NCBI GenBank assembly: GCA_036501845.1
Contig: DASXZO010000157.1
Span: 46,283-110,282, forward strand
Reading direction: 5' to 3'
DNA length: 64,000 nt
Source: JBBREP01 sp036501845
Lineage (GTDB): Bacteria; Actinomycetota; Acidimicrobiia; IMCC26256; PALSA-610
The notes under the pieces were generated by a model. It saw only the letters and a list, made by a program, of their open reading frames with translations, did not search any database and was not told where the DNA came from. Positions within the stretch are counted from its first letter, which is position 1. Each line of letters starts with the position of its first letter. The position numbers and the translations under genes are program-made. Shown in pieces: positions 17,836 to 26,414 of the stretch.

Positions 17836-18413
17836 CGGGCCGGTCCGCTGCGGTAGGCAACGACGCTGGTGAGACCGGTCGGTCCGTCGTACGAGAAACG
17901 GATCTGCTGGAAGTGCCCGCACGACGGGGTGCACGCCACGAGCGGCCGCCCGTCCACCGCGGTCACCACACCCGACGCGACCAGCGTTCCGTTGCGACAG
18001 TCGCGGCGCACAAGTTGTGAATCGCCGCCGTGCATCTCCACGTACCACGACGCCCGCTCGGCCGCCGAGCCGTCGGCAAGGAACGACACCACGGCACGTT
18101 GACCCGCGGCATGGCCGCAGCCGTCGGCATCGAGCAGCACGGCGTGCACCGTGTCGTTCACGTCGTGCTGCAGCGCGTGCAGCACCGGCTGCAGAGTCGG
18201 CACCACCGTGGCGGTCGTGCTCGTGGTGTGGCCGGGAGACGACGGCCGGATCGCGAGGAACAGCGCCACCATCGCCACACCCAGCGCAACCACGGCCGTC
18301 AGCATGTGGGTGACCGTGAGGCCCTGCTCGTTGCCCGAACCTCGCGACGCGCTATTCGGTGACGCGCGGTGAACGCGCGGCACGAAAGGCGGGCGGTCGT
18401 CACGGGGCAGCAT
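17832..18413 (-). CDS. Pseudopilin-like protein, first gene of the pilus operon
   Basis: 193 residues from ATG 18413; a GTG at codon 11 is an alternative. The leader ends NEQ-G|LTVTHMLTAVVALGVAMVALFLAI, a prepilin-like site with His rather than Glu at +5. The exported domain includes two cysteine pairs (DADGCGHAAG, RRDCRNG, LVACTPSCGHF). Divergent from the acyl-CoA synthetase across a 142-base gap that must hold the promoter of this seven-gene operon. No pilus ATPase, platform or peptidase gene is in the window, so those parts must be elsewhere. Confidence 0.6.
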   Translation of the reverse strand: MLPRDDRPPFVPRVHRASPNSASRGSGNEQGLTVTHMLTAVVALGVAMVALFLAIRPSSPGHTTSTTATVVPTLQPVLHALQHDVNDTVHAVLLDADGCGHAAGQRAVVSFLADGSAAERASWYVEMHGGDSQLVRRDCRNGTLVASGVVTAVDGRPLVACTPSCGHFQQIRFSYDGPTGLTSVVAYRSGPAR

Positions 18414-18555
18414 GGCCGGAAGGCCTGCGGGCGCAGGTCACCCTTCCGATCGGCAGCAGTCGACGCCTGATGAGCCATTCGACTCACCCTGGAGTGTGCT
18501 TCGCCCGATCTGCGATACTCGGCCGAGCCACCGAAAACCCCCGAAATGGAGCACC

Positions 18556-20175
18556 GTGGACTGGAACTTCGCCACCGCGTTCGAATCCGTCGCCGACGCT
18601 GTGGGTGAACGCACTGCGCTGATCCAGGGCGACCTCCGCCGAACGTGGGCCGAGCTCGACGACCGGGCCGCGCGCCTCGCCGCCGCCCTCGACGCCGCGG
18701 GCCTCGCACCCGACGCCAAGGTGGCGTCGTACTGCTACAACTCGAACGAGTACGTGGAGGGACTGCTCGGCACGTTCAAGATGCGCGGCGTTCCCGTGAA
18801 CGTGAACTACCGCTACCTCGAGGACGAGCTCGTGTATCTCCTCGAGAACTCCGACTCCGAAGCGCTCCTCTTCCACTCGAGTCTCAGCGAGCGCGTCGCC
18901 AACGTGGTCGACCGCGTCCCGGCGCTCAAGCTGCTCCTCGAAGTCGACGACGGCGGGAGTGGCAAGGTCACTGACGCGCGCTGCGTGCCATACGAGGACG
19001 CACTCGCCGCGCACGCGCCGATGCCGCGCATCGAGCGCAGCGGCGACGACCTGCTGCTGCTCTACACGGGTGGAACAACCGGCATGCCCAAGGGTGTGAT
19101 GTGGCGCGCCGAAGACCTCTACGGCGTGCTCGGCGACGCGTACTACCCGCTGTTCGGCGAGACCGTGCCCGAGACGTCGAGCGGCGCGGGCGCGGCGGCG
19201 CGGCGCATGGTCGACAGCGGCCGCGCGCCGGTACACCTGCCGGCGTCACCGCTGATGCACGGCACCGGAATGTTCACGTCGTACCAGGCGATGATGGGCG
19301 GCGGCGCGATCGTCACGCTCACCGGCCGCACGTTCGATCCGCACGAGCTGTGGCGCGCGGTCGAAGTGGATCGCGTCACGCAGATGGCGATCGTCGGTGA
19401 CGCCTTCGCCAAGCCGATGCTGCAGGCACTGCGCGACGGTGCGCCCGACGGCCACGCCTACGACGTGACGTCGCTCGCACTGATCATCTCGTCGGGCGTG
19501 ATGTGGTCGGCCGACGTCAAACGCGAGCTCGCCGAGCGTGTGCAGTGCTTCTGCCTCGACTCGCTCGGGTCGTCGGAAGCGGTCGGCATGGCGGCGTCGA
19601 TGAGCGGTCCGGGAAGCGAGCAGACCACGGCAAAGTTCACCGTCGGCGCCAACAGCAAGGTGTTCACCGAGGACGGGCGCGAGGTGGAACCCGGCTCGGG
19701 CGAGGTGGGCATGGTGGCGGTCGGCGGCTACATCCCCGCCGGCTATTACAAGGACGAATCGAAGTCGGCGTCGACCTTCCGCGTGGTCGCCGAGCGGCGC
19801 TGGTCGATTCCCGGCGACTTCGCGACCGTGGAGGTCGACGGCAGCATCACCTTGCTCGGTCGGGGCAGCAACTGCATCAACAGCGGCGGCGAGAAGGTGT
19901 ACCCGGAAGAGGTCGAGGAGGCGGTGAAATTGCACCCGATGGTGGTCGACTGCCTCGTGGTGGGCGTGCCCGACGAACGCTTCGGCGAGGCGATCGCCGC
20001 AGTGATCACCGTGGATGCCGGCGCCACCGTGGAACCGTCCGAGATCTCGGGCACACTCGGTGCGCTCTCGCGCTACAAGCACCCGCGCCGCTGGATCTTC
20101 ATCGAAGAGATCCTGCGCTCACCCAACGGCAAGGCCGACTACAAGGCCGCAAAAGCCAAAGCCCAAGCGGGCTGA
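18556..20175 (+). CDS. Acyl-CoA synthetase (AMP-forming, FadD-type)
   Basis: 539 residues from GTG 18556, preceded by GGAG at good spacing; the open frame upstream is not homologous. The AMP-binding P-loop is YTGGTTGMPKGVMW (about residue 170), followed by the adenylate motif (LDSLGSSEAVG), the hinge LLGRGSNCINSGGEKVYPEEVEE and the A10-type lysine region SPNGKADYK. It activates a carboxylic acid with ATP to acyl-AMP, then CoA thioester. The overall layout resembles actinobacterial FadD proteins for branched or steroid-derived acids, but the chain specificity cannot be read. A strong hairpin follows the stop. Confidence 0.9.
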   Translation: MDWNFATAFESVADAVGERTALIQGDLRRTWAELDDRAARLAAALDAAGLAPDAKVASYCYNSNEYVEGLLGTFKMRGVPVNVNYRYLEDELVYLLENSDSEALLFHSSLSERVANVVDRVPALKLLLEVDDGGSGKVTDARCVPYEDALAAHAPMPRIERSGDDLLLLYTGGTTGMPKGVMWRAEDLYGVLGDAYYPLFGETVPETSSGAGAAARRMVDSGRAPVHLPASPLMHGTGMFTSYQAMMGGGAIVTLTGRTFDPHELWRAVEVDRVTQMAIVGDAFAKPMLQALRDGAPDGHAYDVTSLALIISSGVMWSADVKRELAERVQCFCLDSLGSSEAVGMAASMSGPGSEQTTAKFTVGANSKVFTEDGREVEPGSGEVGMVAVGGYIPAGYYKDESKSASTFRVVAERRWSIPGDFATVEVDGSITLLGRGSNCINSGGEKVYPEEVEEAVKLHPMVVDCLVVGVPDERFGEAIAAVITVDAGATVEPSEISGTLGALSRYKHPRRWIFIEEILRSPNGKADYKAAKAKAQAG

Positions 20176-20182
20176 CAAGAAG

Positions 20183-20206
20183 AAGGCGGCCCCGAAGGGC
20201 CGCCTT
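20183..20206. terminator. Hairpin terminator between convergent fadD-like gene and groES
   Basis: Perfect 10-bp stem AAGGCGGCCC/GGGCCGCCTT with a CGAA tetraloop, 8 bases after the synthetase stop and 41 before the groES stop. No T-tract on either side; it may serve both strands. Confidence 0.8.
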
Positions 20207-20246
20207 CCGAAGTTGTTCGAGGAGGCGCGCGTGCGCGCCGCCGGAC

Positions 20247-20558
20247 TTACTTCTTCTTGCCGCCGGCGCTGCCGACCTTGGCGAGCACGTCACGGGCGTT
20301 CAGGATCAGGTAGTCCTCGCTGTCGAGGGTGATCTCGGTGCCGCCGTACTTCGAGTAGACGACCACGTCGCCGACCGCGATGTCGAGGGGGACGAGGTCG
20401 CCGGTCTGCTCGGCGCGCCGGCCCGGACCGACCGCGAGGACCTCGCCCTGCTGGGGCTTCTCCTTGGCGGTGTCGGGGATGACCAGGCCGCTTGCCGTCT
20501 TCTCTTCGGCTTCGGCCGTGCGGACGACGATGCGGTCCTCCAAGGGCTGCAACTTCAT
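20247..20558 (-). CDS. groES: Co-chaperonin GroES
   Basis: 103 residues, MKLQPLEDRIVVR start with a GGAGGCGAC ribosome-binding site. The mobile loop EEKTASGLVIPDTAKEKPQQ and the GEVLAVGPG roof are intact. GroES caps the GroEL folding chamber in the cytosol. No groEL follows: the gene ends toward a terminator and a convergent gene, so groEL lies elsewhere, as is common in actinobacteria. A CIRCE operator 87 bases upstream predicts HrcA repression and heat-shock induction. Confidence 0.95.
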   Translation of the reverse strand: MKLQPLEDRIVVRTAEAEEKTASGLVIPDTAKEKPQQGEVLAVGPGRRAEQTGDLVPLDIAVGDVVVYSKYGGTEITLDSEDYLILNARDVLAKVGSAGGKKK

Positions 20559-20644
20559 CGTGTCGCCTCCAGGCGTGGGTGGGTTCGACGGAAAACAAAC
20601 AGGGAAACGGCATTGCGCGGAAGGTGTCCGCGTCGCGGCAAAAG

Positions 20645-20671
20645 TTAGCACTCGGTAGCGCCGAGTGCTAA
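20645..20671. promoter_or_regulatory. CIRCE operator (HrcA-binding site) of groES
   Basis: TTAGCACTC-N9-GAGTGCTAA, a perfect match to the consensus. The right arm contains the TAG stop codon of tsaD (20668-20670), so the operator overlaps the end of the upstream coding sequence. Confidence 0.95.
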
Positions 20672-21684
20672 CCCGGCTCCCCCGGCCCGACGTGCGCCTC
20701 CGCCAGTTCGAGACCCGGGTGGATGCCGCCGTCGAGGCCGGTAGGGCCGGCCGTGCGCAGCTGGTGGTGGGCCGCCGCCGCCACCATCGCCGCGTTGTCG
20801 GTGCACAGCGCCCGCGCCGGCACCACGGCACGGATGCCGAGCGCTTCGGCCGCGGCCACCAACTGGGCGCGCAACTGGCTGTTGGCCGCCACGCCGCCGC
20901 CGATCACCACGGTGCCGGCTCCCTCGCGCTGGGCCACGCGCAGCAGCTTCGACACCAACACGTCGACCACCGCGTCTTGGAATCCGGCGGCCACGTCGGC
21001 CACCGCAAGGTCGGGCCGCTCGTGATGCAGGCGCACCACCGCGGTCTTCAGCCCCGAGAACGAGAAGTCGTCGCGGTCGGGCATGGCACGCGGCAACGGC
21101 GCCAGAGTGGGATCACCGGCGGCTGCGACCCGATCGATTGCCGGACCGCCCGGGTAGCCGAGACCGAGCAGCCGGGCCACCTTGTCGAATGCCTCGCCGG
21201 CCGCGTCGTCGACGGTGCGCCCGGCGATGCGGTAGCGACCGAACTCGTCGACCACCACGAGCAGCGTGTGGCCGCCCGACACGATGAGCGACACGAACGG
21301 CGGCGCCAGCTCGGGATCGCAGAGCAGCGCCGCGAAGAGGTGGGCCTCGTGGTGATGCACGCCCACATACGGCCGTCCGGTCACGAGCGCAAGCGCCTTC
21401 GCCGCACTCACACCCACGATCAGCGCACCCGCGAGACCGGGCCCGGCGGTGGCCGCGAAAGCATCGATGGCATCGAGTTCGACCCCGGCGTCAGCGAGCG
21501 CGCGCGACAGCACCGGATGCACGAGTTCCACGTGCGCGCGGCTCGCGATCTCGGGCACCACACCACCGAATGGCGCGTGCAGTTCCACCTGCGACGCGAC
21601 CACGGAGCTGCGTACCGTGATGCCGTTGTGAACCACGGCTGCCGCGGTCTCGTCGCAACTGGTCTCGAGCCCGAGGATCAACAC
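20668..21684 (-). CDS. tsaD: tRNA threonylcarbamoyladenosine synthase subunit TsaD
   Basis: 338 residues from GTG 21684. Kae1/TsaD family: ILGLETSCDETAAAVV at the N-terminus, the metal histidines in GVHHHEAHLFAA, SLIVSGGHTLL, GEAFDKVARLLGLGYPGGPAID and the C-terminal DNAAMVAAA. It transfers threonylcarbamoyl from TsaC product to A37 of ANN-decoding tRNAs, with TsaB and TsaE. All partners except TsaC are encoded just upstream. The start overlaps the rimI stop by 7 bases. Confidence 0.97.
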   Translation of the reverse strand: MLILGLETSCDETAAAVVHNGITVRSSVVASQVELHAPFGGVVPEIASRAHVELVHPVLSRALADAGVELDAIDAFAATAGPGLAGALIVGVSAAKALALVTGRPYVGVHHHEAHLFAALLCDPELAPPFVSLIVSGGHTLLVVVDEFGRYRIAGRTVDDAAGEAFDKVARLLGLGYPGGPAIDRVAAAGDPTLAPLPRAMPDRDDFSFSGLKTAVVRLHHERPDLAVADVAAGFQDAVVDVLVSKLLRVAQREGAGTVVIGGGVAANSQLRAQLVAAAEALGIRAVVPARALCTDNAAMVAAAAHHQLRTAGPTGLDGGIHPGLELAEAHVGPGEPG

Positions 21685-22229
21685 CGGCGACCCTGCGAGG
21701 TGACCGTGCGGCGCAGCCCCGACGGCAACATGCGCTCGTGCGAAGCCAGGAGCTGCGCGTACTCCTCACCGTTCACGTCGTGCGCCCACATGATGAGCGC
21801 GTCCTCGTCGGGCTGCTGGTAGTACGCCTTGCGCACGCCCACAGGCGCGAACCCGAAGCGCCGGTACAGCTCCTGTGCAGGCCGATTCGAGAGGCGCACC
21901 TCGAGCGTGAGCGCCGCGGCACCGCGCTCGATCGCGGTCTGCGCGAGCACGAGCATGAGCCGTGTGGCGATGTGGCGACGCTGGTGGGCCGGATCCACGC
22001 CGAGCGTGGTGACGTGCCCGTCGTCGAGCGACAGCATGAGGCCGCCGAAGCCGACGACCTGGCGCAGATTCGTGTGCGCCACGTAGTACGCACGCGTCTC
22101 GCGCAGTGCCAACTCGCTCTGGAAGAGCTGCAACGTCCAGGGCTTCGGATTCACCTGCTCTTCGATGGCGAGCACCGCACGCAGGTTCCGCTTGCGCATC
22201 GGGCTCACCACCACATCACCCCGACTCAT
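21678..22229 (-). CDS. rimI: Ribosomal-protein-alanine N-acetyltransferase RimI-like
   Basis: 183 residues from ATG 22229. GNAT fold: the acetyl-CoA loop is HQRRHIATRLM (Q/RxxGxA-like), preceded by LGVDPAH and followed by LTLEVRLSNRPAQELYRRFGF and GVRKAYY, the classic RimI signature. It acetylates N-terminal Ala of S18 or other proteins. Its position between tsaB and tsaD is the standard t6A operon arrangement. The start overlaps a 13-codon micro-ORF by ATGA. Confidence 0.9.
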   Translation of the reverse strand: MSRGDVVVSPMRKRNLRAVLAIEEQVNPKPWTLQLFQSELALRETRAYYVAHTNLRQVVGFGGLMLSLDDGHVTTLGVDPAHQRRHIATRLMLVLAQTAIERGAAALTLEVRLSNRPAQELYRRFGFAPVGVRKAYYQQPDEDALIMWAHDVNGEEYAQLLASHERMLPSGLRRTVTSQGRRC

Positions 22230-22267
22230 GACGTGTTCACCGCACTCATGGCACTCATGGCACTCAT
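22226..22267 (-). CDS. 13-residue micro-ORF bridging tsaB and rimI
   Basis: Reads MSAMSAMSAVNTS and is built on three tandem copies of ATGAGTGC(C/G). Its ATG overlaps the tsaB TGA and its own TGA overlaps the rimI ATG, so a ribosome could pass through all three without release. It probably works as a coupling device and not as a product. Each of the nine-base units also offers an ATG. Confidence 0.4.
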   Translation of the reverse strand: MSAMSAMSAVNTS

Positions 22268-23007
22268 GATGCGCTCGCCACCGGGCTGCGTTCCGAGCGG
22301 ATGTCGGCATTGATCTCGGCGTCGCTCTTGCGCAAGTAGCGCGGCCGCACGGTCTCGGGCGCGCAGAGCTCGTCGCGCTCGGCCGCTTCGCACGTGAGCG
22401 CAACCAGCGCGTGGGGCGACGGCGCGTCGAACGCGTGACCGGCACGGCGGAACTGCACACCGGCGCCATCGCCATCGGCATCGGCGAGGCGCGCCGTCGC
22501 GTCACCGCACAAGAGGATCGGCTCGCCGCGCGCGAGCAGCTCGCGCGCGGCGTCGGCGGGGCGCGACACCGCATCGTCGGTGACGCGTTCCAAGCGCCCC
22601 GACTCGGCTCGGTACAACGCGTGGTACACCTCGGCGCGCCGCGCGTCGACGACCGCGGCCACGAGTCCCGTCGTCACCGCGCCCAACGGCGCGGCGACGG
22701 CATCGAGGCTCGGAATCGGCGCGACCGGGAGGCTGAGTGCGCTGGCCATCACCGTGGCGGTCACGACGCCGGCGCGCAGTCCGGTGAACATGCCCGGCCC
22801 GATCCCCACACCGACCGCGGTCAGATCGCCCACGCTGATCGCCGTGGTCCGCAGCAGCTCGTCGAGCGCGGGCGCGAGTGTCTCGGTGTGGCGAGGCGGC
22901 CCGCTCGCAGCCGGTCCGCCGATCGTGATCGCGCCGAGGAGCCCTCGCTCGGTGCCGGCCGCAACCGTCACCTGCCGCGTCGAGGTATCGATCGCGAGCA
23001 CGAGCAT
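22264..23007 (-). CDS. tsaB: tRNA threonylcarbamoyladenosine biosynthesis protein TsaB
   Basis: 247 residues from ATG 23007 (MLVLAIDTSTRQVTVA); the extra upstream codons of the open frame are not conserved. ASKHA-fold features: AIDTS phosphate loop, HTETLAPALDELL, GIGPGMFTGLRAGV and VVDARRAEVYHALY. TsaB is the inactive paralogue of TsaD that scaffolds the TsaB-D-E complex. Its ATG overlaps the tsaE stop by one base (TGATG). Confidence 0.95.
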   Translation of the reverse strand: MLVLAIDTSTRQVTVAAGTERGLLGAITIGGPAASGPPRHTETLAPALDELLRTTAISVGDLTAVGVGIGPGMFTGLRAGVVTATVMASALSLPVAPIPSLDAVAAPLGAVTTGLVAAVVDARRAEVYHALYRAESGRLERVTDDAVSRPADAARELLARGEPILLCGDATARLADADGDGAGVQFRRAGHAFDAPSPHALVALTCEAAERDELCAPETVRPRYLRKSDAEINADIRSERSPVASAS

Positions 23008-23507
23008 CAGTGCCTCACCTCGTAGCGCGAAAGTGCGGCGCGCAGCTCGGGGGCGCGCGCCAGCCACGAGTCGCCGAGGTGTTCGACCACGAGCGTGCGG
23101 TCGTCGGCCGGTGCGCCCTGCTCGTAGGCCATCGTCAGCGTCACGGTCACGCGGTCGTCCGGCAACATGGCGCGCACGCGCTCACCCCACTCGACGAACA
23201 CGATCGTGTTGCCGTCGAGCAGCTCGTCGAACCCGATGTCGTGCAGCTCCTGCACACGATCGAGACGATAGGCGTCGACGTGCGCGATCTCCGTCGGGCC
23301 ACCGCCGTACTGCTGGACGATCGCGAACGTCGGGCTCGTCACCACGGCCGCGTTGCCGAGCGCCGCGACAGCGCCCTGCACGAACGTGGTCTTGCCCACA
23401 CCGAGACCACCGTCGAGTACCACGACGTCGCCCGGCTGCAGCACGCCGGCGATGCCAGCCGCGATCGCACGGGTGTCGTCGGCCGACCCGCTCGAGAGGC
23501 GGATCAC
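23007..23507 (-). CDS. tsaE: tRNA threonylcarbamoyladenosine biosynthesis ATPase TsaE
   Basis: 166 residues from GTG 23507. Walker A in LDGGLGVGKTTFVQG; then VTSPTFAIVQQY, HVDAYRLDRV and the Walker-B-like IVFVEWGERV. TsaE hydrolyses ATP to recycle the t6A synthase. The ribosome-binding AAGAGG is supplied by an intercistronic repeat of family A that fills the gap to the glycosylase gene. Confidence 0.95.
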   Translation of the reverse strand: MIRLSSGSADDTRAIAAGIAGVLQPGDVVVLDGGLGVGKTTFVQGAVAALGNAAVVTSPTFAIVQQYGGGPTEIAHVDAYRLDRVQELHDIGFDELLDGNTIVFVEWGERVRAMLPDDRVTVTLTMAYEQGAPADDRTLVVEHLGDSWLARAPELRAALSRYEVRH

Positions 23508-23595
23508 GATTCCAACCTCTTGTTCGCTGCGCTCACGGGCCGGTGGGCCTCCCTTCGCTCCGGACTCGCTGCCCCATGTAGTGGCTCACGGTCGC
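23508..23595 (-). repeat. Intercistronic repeat family A, copy 1 (udg-tsaE)
   Basis: Minus-strand core GAGCGCAGCGAACAAGAGG ends directly before the tsaE start region. The unit also holds GGAGCGAAGGGAGG and begins TGAGCGACC at the upstream stop codon. This is the most divergent of four copies (others at 44130, 45896, 49091). Confidence 0.75.
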
Positions 23596-24189
23596 TCAGC
23601 TGGACAGCCGGCGCTTCACCGCCACGAAGTCGGCGCGGGTTTCCGACAGCGGGCGGCCGCCGCCGCGCAACACCGCCGACGGATGGAGCGTCGGAATCAC
23701 GATCAGCTGCAGACCGGCCCGCTCGAGCTCGAACTCCTGACCGCGCAGCTTCGTGATGCCCGTGCTCGTGTGCAGCAGCAGCTTCGTCGCGAAGTTGCCC
23801 AGCGTCATCACGATCTTCGGATGCACGAGCTCCAGCTGACGGTCGAGCCATGGCGCGCAGGCGTCGATCTCCACAGGCAGCGGGTCGCGGTTGCCGGGCG
23901 GACGGCACTTCACCACGTTGGCGATGTACACGTCGTCGCGCGTGAGCCCGATGCCCTCGATCAGCTGGGTGAGCAGCTTGCCGGCCCGGCCCACGAACGG
24001 CTCGCCCTGCAGGTCTTCCTGCTCGCCGGGTCCTTCGCCGATGAACATCAGATCGGCGTTCGGATCGCCCACGCCGAACACCACCTGGCGCCGCCCCTGC
24101 GTGGCGAGCGGGCAGAGCGTGCAACTCAGCGCGACCCGGCGCACCTCGTCGAGCGTGGCGCCGGCGAGCCTGGCGGGATGCTCGGTCAC
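23596..24189 (-). CDS. Uracil-DNA glycosylase, family 4 (iron-sulfur)
   Basis: 197 residues from GTG 24189, five bases after the previous stop. The family-4 pattern is clear: CTLCPLATQGR cluster cysteines near the start, GEGPGEQEDLQGEPFVGRAG catalytic motif, VVKCRPPGNRDP with the third cysteine, the fourth in DACAPWL, and the HPSAVLR motif at the end. It removes uracil from deaminated DNA. The longer open frame upstream is not homologous. A repeat of family A lies between it and tsaE. Confidence 0.93.
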   Translation of the reverse strand: MTEHPARLAGATLDEVRRVALSCTLCPLATQGRRQVVFGVGDPNADLMFIGEGPGEQEDLQGEPFVGRAGKLLTQLIEGIGLTRDDVYIANVVKCRPPGNRDPLPVEIDACAPWLDRQLELVHPKIVMTLGNFATKLLLHTSTGITKLRGQEFELERAGLQLIVIPTLHPSAVLRGGGRPLSETRADFVAVKRRLSS

Positions 24190-24194
24190 GATCG

Positions 24195-25265
24195 TCAGTT
24201 CCCGGTCGCGCTCGCGCTCGGCGGCATCAGGTCGCGGCGCGGCGTGCGGGCCATCCGTTCGATGATCTCGTTGACCGCGCCGGCGCGCTCGAGCATCAGC
24301 ATGTGGCCGCCGCCGTCGAGCAGCTCGAGCTTCGAGTCGGCAATGCGCTCGTGCAGCAAGCGTGCGTTGGTGGGCGGCGTGATCACGTCCTTCGTGCCGC
24401 ACACCACCACCGTGGGGATGTCGATGCGATCGAGCTCAGCCGTGAGGTCGAAGCCGATCAGCGAGCGTGGCCCCGCAGCGCGCGTCGTGGGGCTGCACTC
24501 GAGCAGCATCTGGCGCACGAGCTCGAGATCGTTCTCCTGCGGCGCGCTGCCGAACCCGACGCGCGCCATCCGCAGACCGATCGGGCGCACCGCCCAGAGC
24601 CGGCTGCTGTCGGGCGTGCGCCGTGTCACCCGTTCGACCAACTGGTTGAGCTGTGCCGCTTGCGAGCCGCCGAGTGTGGCCGCGAGTGTCGACAGCAGCA
24701 CGATGCCTCGTACCCGCGCCCGCGCCATCTCGGGATGGCGGGCCACGAACGACTGCACCGCGATGCCGCCCATCGAGTGGCCCACGAGCACCACGTCGTC
24801 GAGATCGAGGCCTTCCAGCAGCGCGGCAAGGTCGTCGCCCAGGTTCGGTACCGAAAAGCCCGTGCCGCCGAGCGTCGATGCACCGTGACCGCGCTGGTCG
24901 TAGGCCACGACGCGCAGCCCGGCCTTCGGCAGCGCGTCGAGTTGGCGCACCCACGTGCGCATCGACAGCGTCACGCCGTGCACCAGCACGACGACACCCC
25001 CGCTCGGGTTCTTGGTAGCCGTATCTATGAAATTGATGGTGCCGCCGTCGGCAGTCGGGATCGAGGCGTTGGCCAGCGTGATCGGTCGCAGTACTGGGTC
25101 GTCACCGCTTGGGTCGTCGACTGCCGGCTCGCGAATGTCGACCGCGGCGCGCCCGCGACGGCGGCTGGCGATCGCCCGCTCGATCGCCCAGGCCGAACCG
25201 GCCGCGGCGCCCGCGGCCGCGCCGGCGATGGCCAGACCCTTCGCCAGCCGAGTGGCGCCGCTCAT
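24195..25265 (-). CDS. Alpha/beta hydrolase with N-terminal membrane anchor
   Basis: 356 residues. Residues 1-30 are a signal-anchor-like Ala-rich helix, so the enzyme is probably on the membrane. The hydrolase domain starts near 70: VVLVHGVTLSMRTW oxyanion loop, DQRGHGAS, nucleophile elbow GHSMGG (Ser), acid in VVVCGTKDVITPP and catalytic His in DGGGHMLMLE. Substrate unknown; esterase, lipase or haloperoxidase-like all fit. The ATG overlaps the alr stop (ATGA), tying it to the alr operon. Confidence 0.85.
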   Translation of the reverse strand: MSGATRLAKGLAIAGAAAGAAAGSAWAIERAIASRRRGRAAVDIREPAVDDPSGDDPVLRPITLANASIPTADGGTINFIDTATKNPSGGVVVLVHGVTLSMRTWVRQLDALPKAGLRVVAYDQRGHGASTLGGTGFSVPNLGDDLAALLEGLDLDDVVLVGHSMGGIAVQSFVARHPEMARARVRGIVLLSTLAATLGGSQAAQLNQLVERVTRRTPDSSRLWAVRPIGLRMARVGFGSAPQENDLELVRQMLLECSPTTRAAGPRSLIGFDLTAELDRIDIPTVVVCGTKDVITPPTNARLLHERIADSKLELLDGGGHMLMLERAGAVNEIIERMARTPRRDLMPPSASATGN

Positions 25266-26404
25266 GCCGCACCCTCACGGACGTGGCGGTAGCGGCGCGG
25301 CACACGCGGCCCGATGCCGCACACCACCTCGTACGCGATCGTGCCGAGCCGACCCGCGATCTCCTGCGCGCTGATCGCCTCGTCGCCCTGCCGCCCGAGC
25401 AGCACCACCTCGTCGCCCGGCTGCGCGGGCGAGTCGCCGAGATCCACCATCAACTGGTCCATCGTCACTGCACCGGCAATGCGACGGCGGCGCCCACCCA
25501 CGAGCACCTCTCCACCGGCCGCGCCGAGGTTGCGTGGAATACCGTCGGCGTAACCGATCGGCACCGTGGCTACCCACGCGTCGGCCGCGAGCCGGTAGCG
25601 CAAGCCGTAGCTCAGCGCCTCGTCGGCCGCGAGTCGCTGCACGTACGACACGCGTGCCTTCACCGAGAGCGCCGGTTGCAACGGCACCACTCCGGAGATC
25701 GCCGCAGCGGGCGGCACGCCGTACACCGCGATGCCGCAACGCACCATGTCGTAACGAGCTTCCGGCAACACGAGCGCGGCCGCGCTGTTGGCGGCGTGGA
25801 CAATTCGCGGTGTGAGAGCGCGTGCCCGCAATCGTTCGAGCACCGCGTCGAACGCCGCGAGCTGCTGCGCGTTGTAGGGATGGTGGAGCTCGTCGGCGAC
25901 GGCAAGGTGCGTGAGCACACCGTCGAGCAGCAACTCGTCGTGCGCGGTGACCGTGCTCGCGAGCCGGCCCGCCTCGGCCGGCGAGCAGCCCACGCGGTGC
26001 ATGCCTGTGTCGACCTTCAAATGCACCGGCAACGGATCGGCGCCCGCGCTGATCACCGCCTTGGCCAGCGCTTCGATGCCGCCAGTGGTGTACACCGTTG
26101 GCACCAAACGGTGCTCCACCACCGTGTCGGCCGCGCTGGCCACCGGCTCGGAGAGCACCATGATCGGCGCGTCGATACCCGCCTCGCGCAGCTCGACGCC
26201 TTCTTCCACGAGCGCGACGCCGAGCATCGCCGCGCCGGCCTCCACCGCCGCGCGCGCACACTCGACCGCGCCGTGCCCGTATGCGTCGGCCTTCACCACC
26301 GCCATCACCGAGGTCGCGTGCGAGACGTGGTCGCGAAGGACTCGCACGTTGGCGCGCACCGCGTCGAGGTCGACCTCGGCCCACACTGGTCGCAGCCCAG
26401 TCAT
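25262..26404 (-). CDS. alr: Alanine racemase
   Basis: 380 residues from ATG 26404. PLP lysine in VMAVVKADAYGHG (about residue 35), HLKVDTGMHRVG, the catalytic-tyrosine region in LSYGLRYRLA, VPIGYADGIPR and TMDQLMVDLG. It interconverts L- and D-alanine for peptidoglycan. Neighbouring glmM/glmS genes feed the same wall pathway. Ten bases downstream of nnr, so co-transcribed. Confidence 0.96.
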   Translation of the reverse strand: MTGLRPVWAEVDLDAVRANVRVLRDHVSHATSVMAVVKADAYGHGAVECARAAVEAGAAMLGVALVEEGVELREAGIDAPIMVLSEPVASAADTVVEHRLVPTVYTTGGIEALAKAVISAGADPLPVHLKVDTGMHRVGCSPAEAGRLASTVTAHDELLLDGVLTHLAVADELHHPYNAQQLAAFDAVLERLRARALTPRIVHAANSAAALVLPEARYDMVRCGIAVYGVPPAAAISGVVPLQPALSVKARVSYVQRLAADEALSYGLRYRLAADAWVATVPIGYADGIPRNLGAAGGEVLVGGRRRRIAGAVTMDQLMVDLGDSPAQPGDEVVLLGRQGDEAISAQEIAGRLGTIAYEVVCGIGPRVPRRYRHVREGAA

Positions 26405-26414
26405 AGGCGTCCCG

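Noticed and set aside
18414..18555. Specific promoters in the gap between the pilus operon and the acyl-CoA synthetase
   Set aside because: GATACT near 18512 is a possible -10 for the synthetase but no matching -35 was found, and nothing clear was seen for the minus strand.
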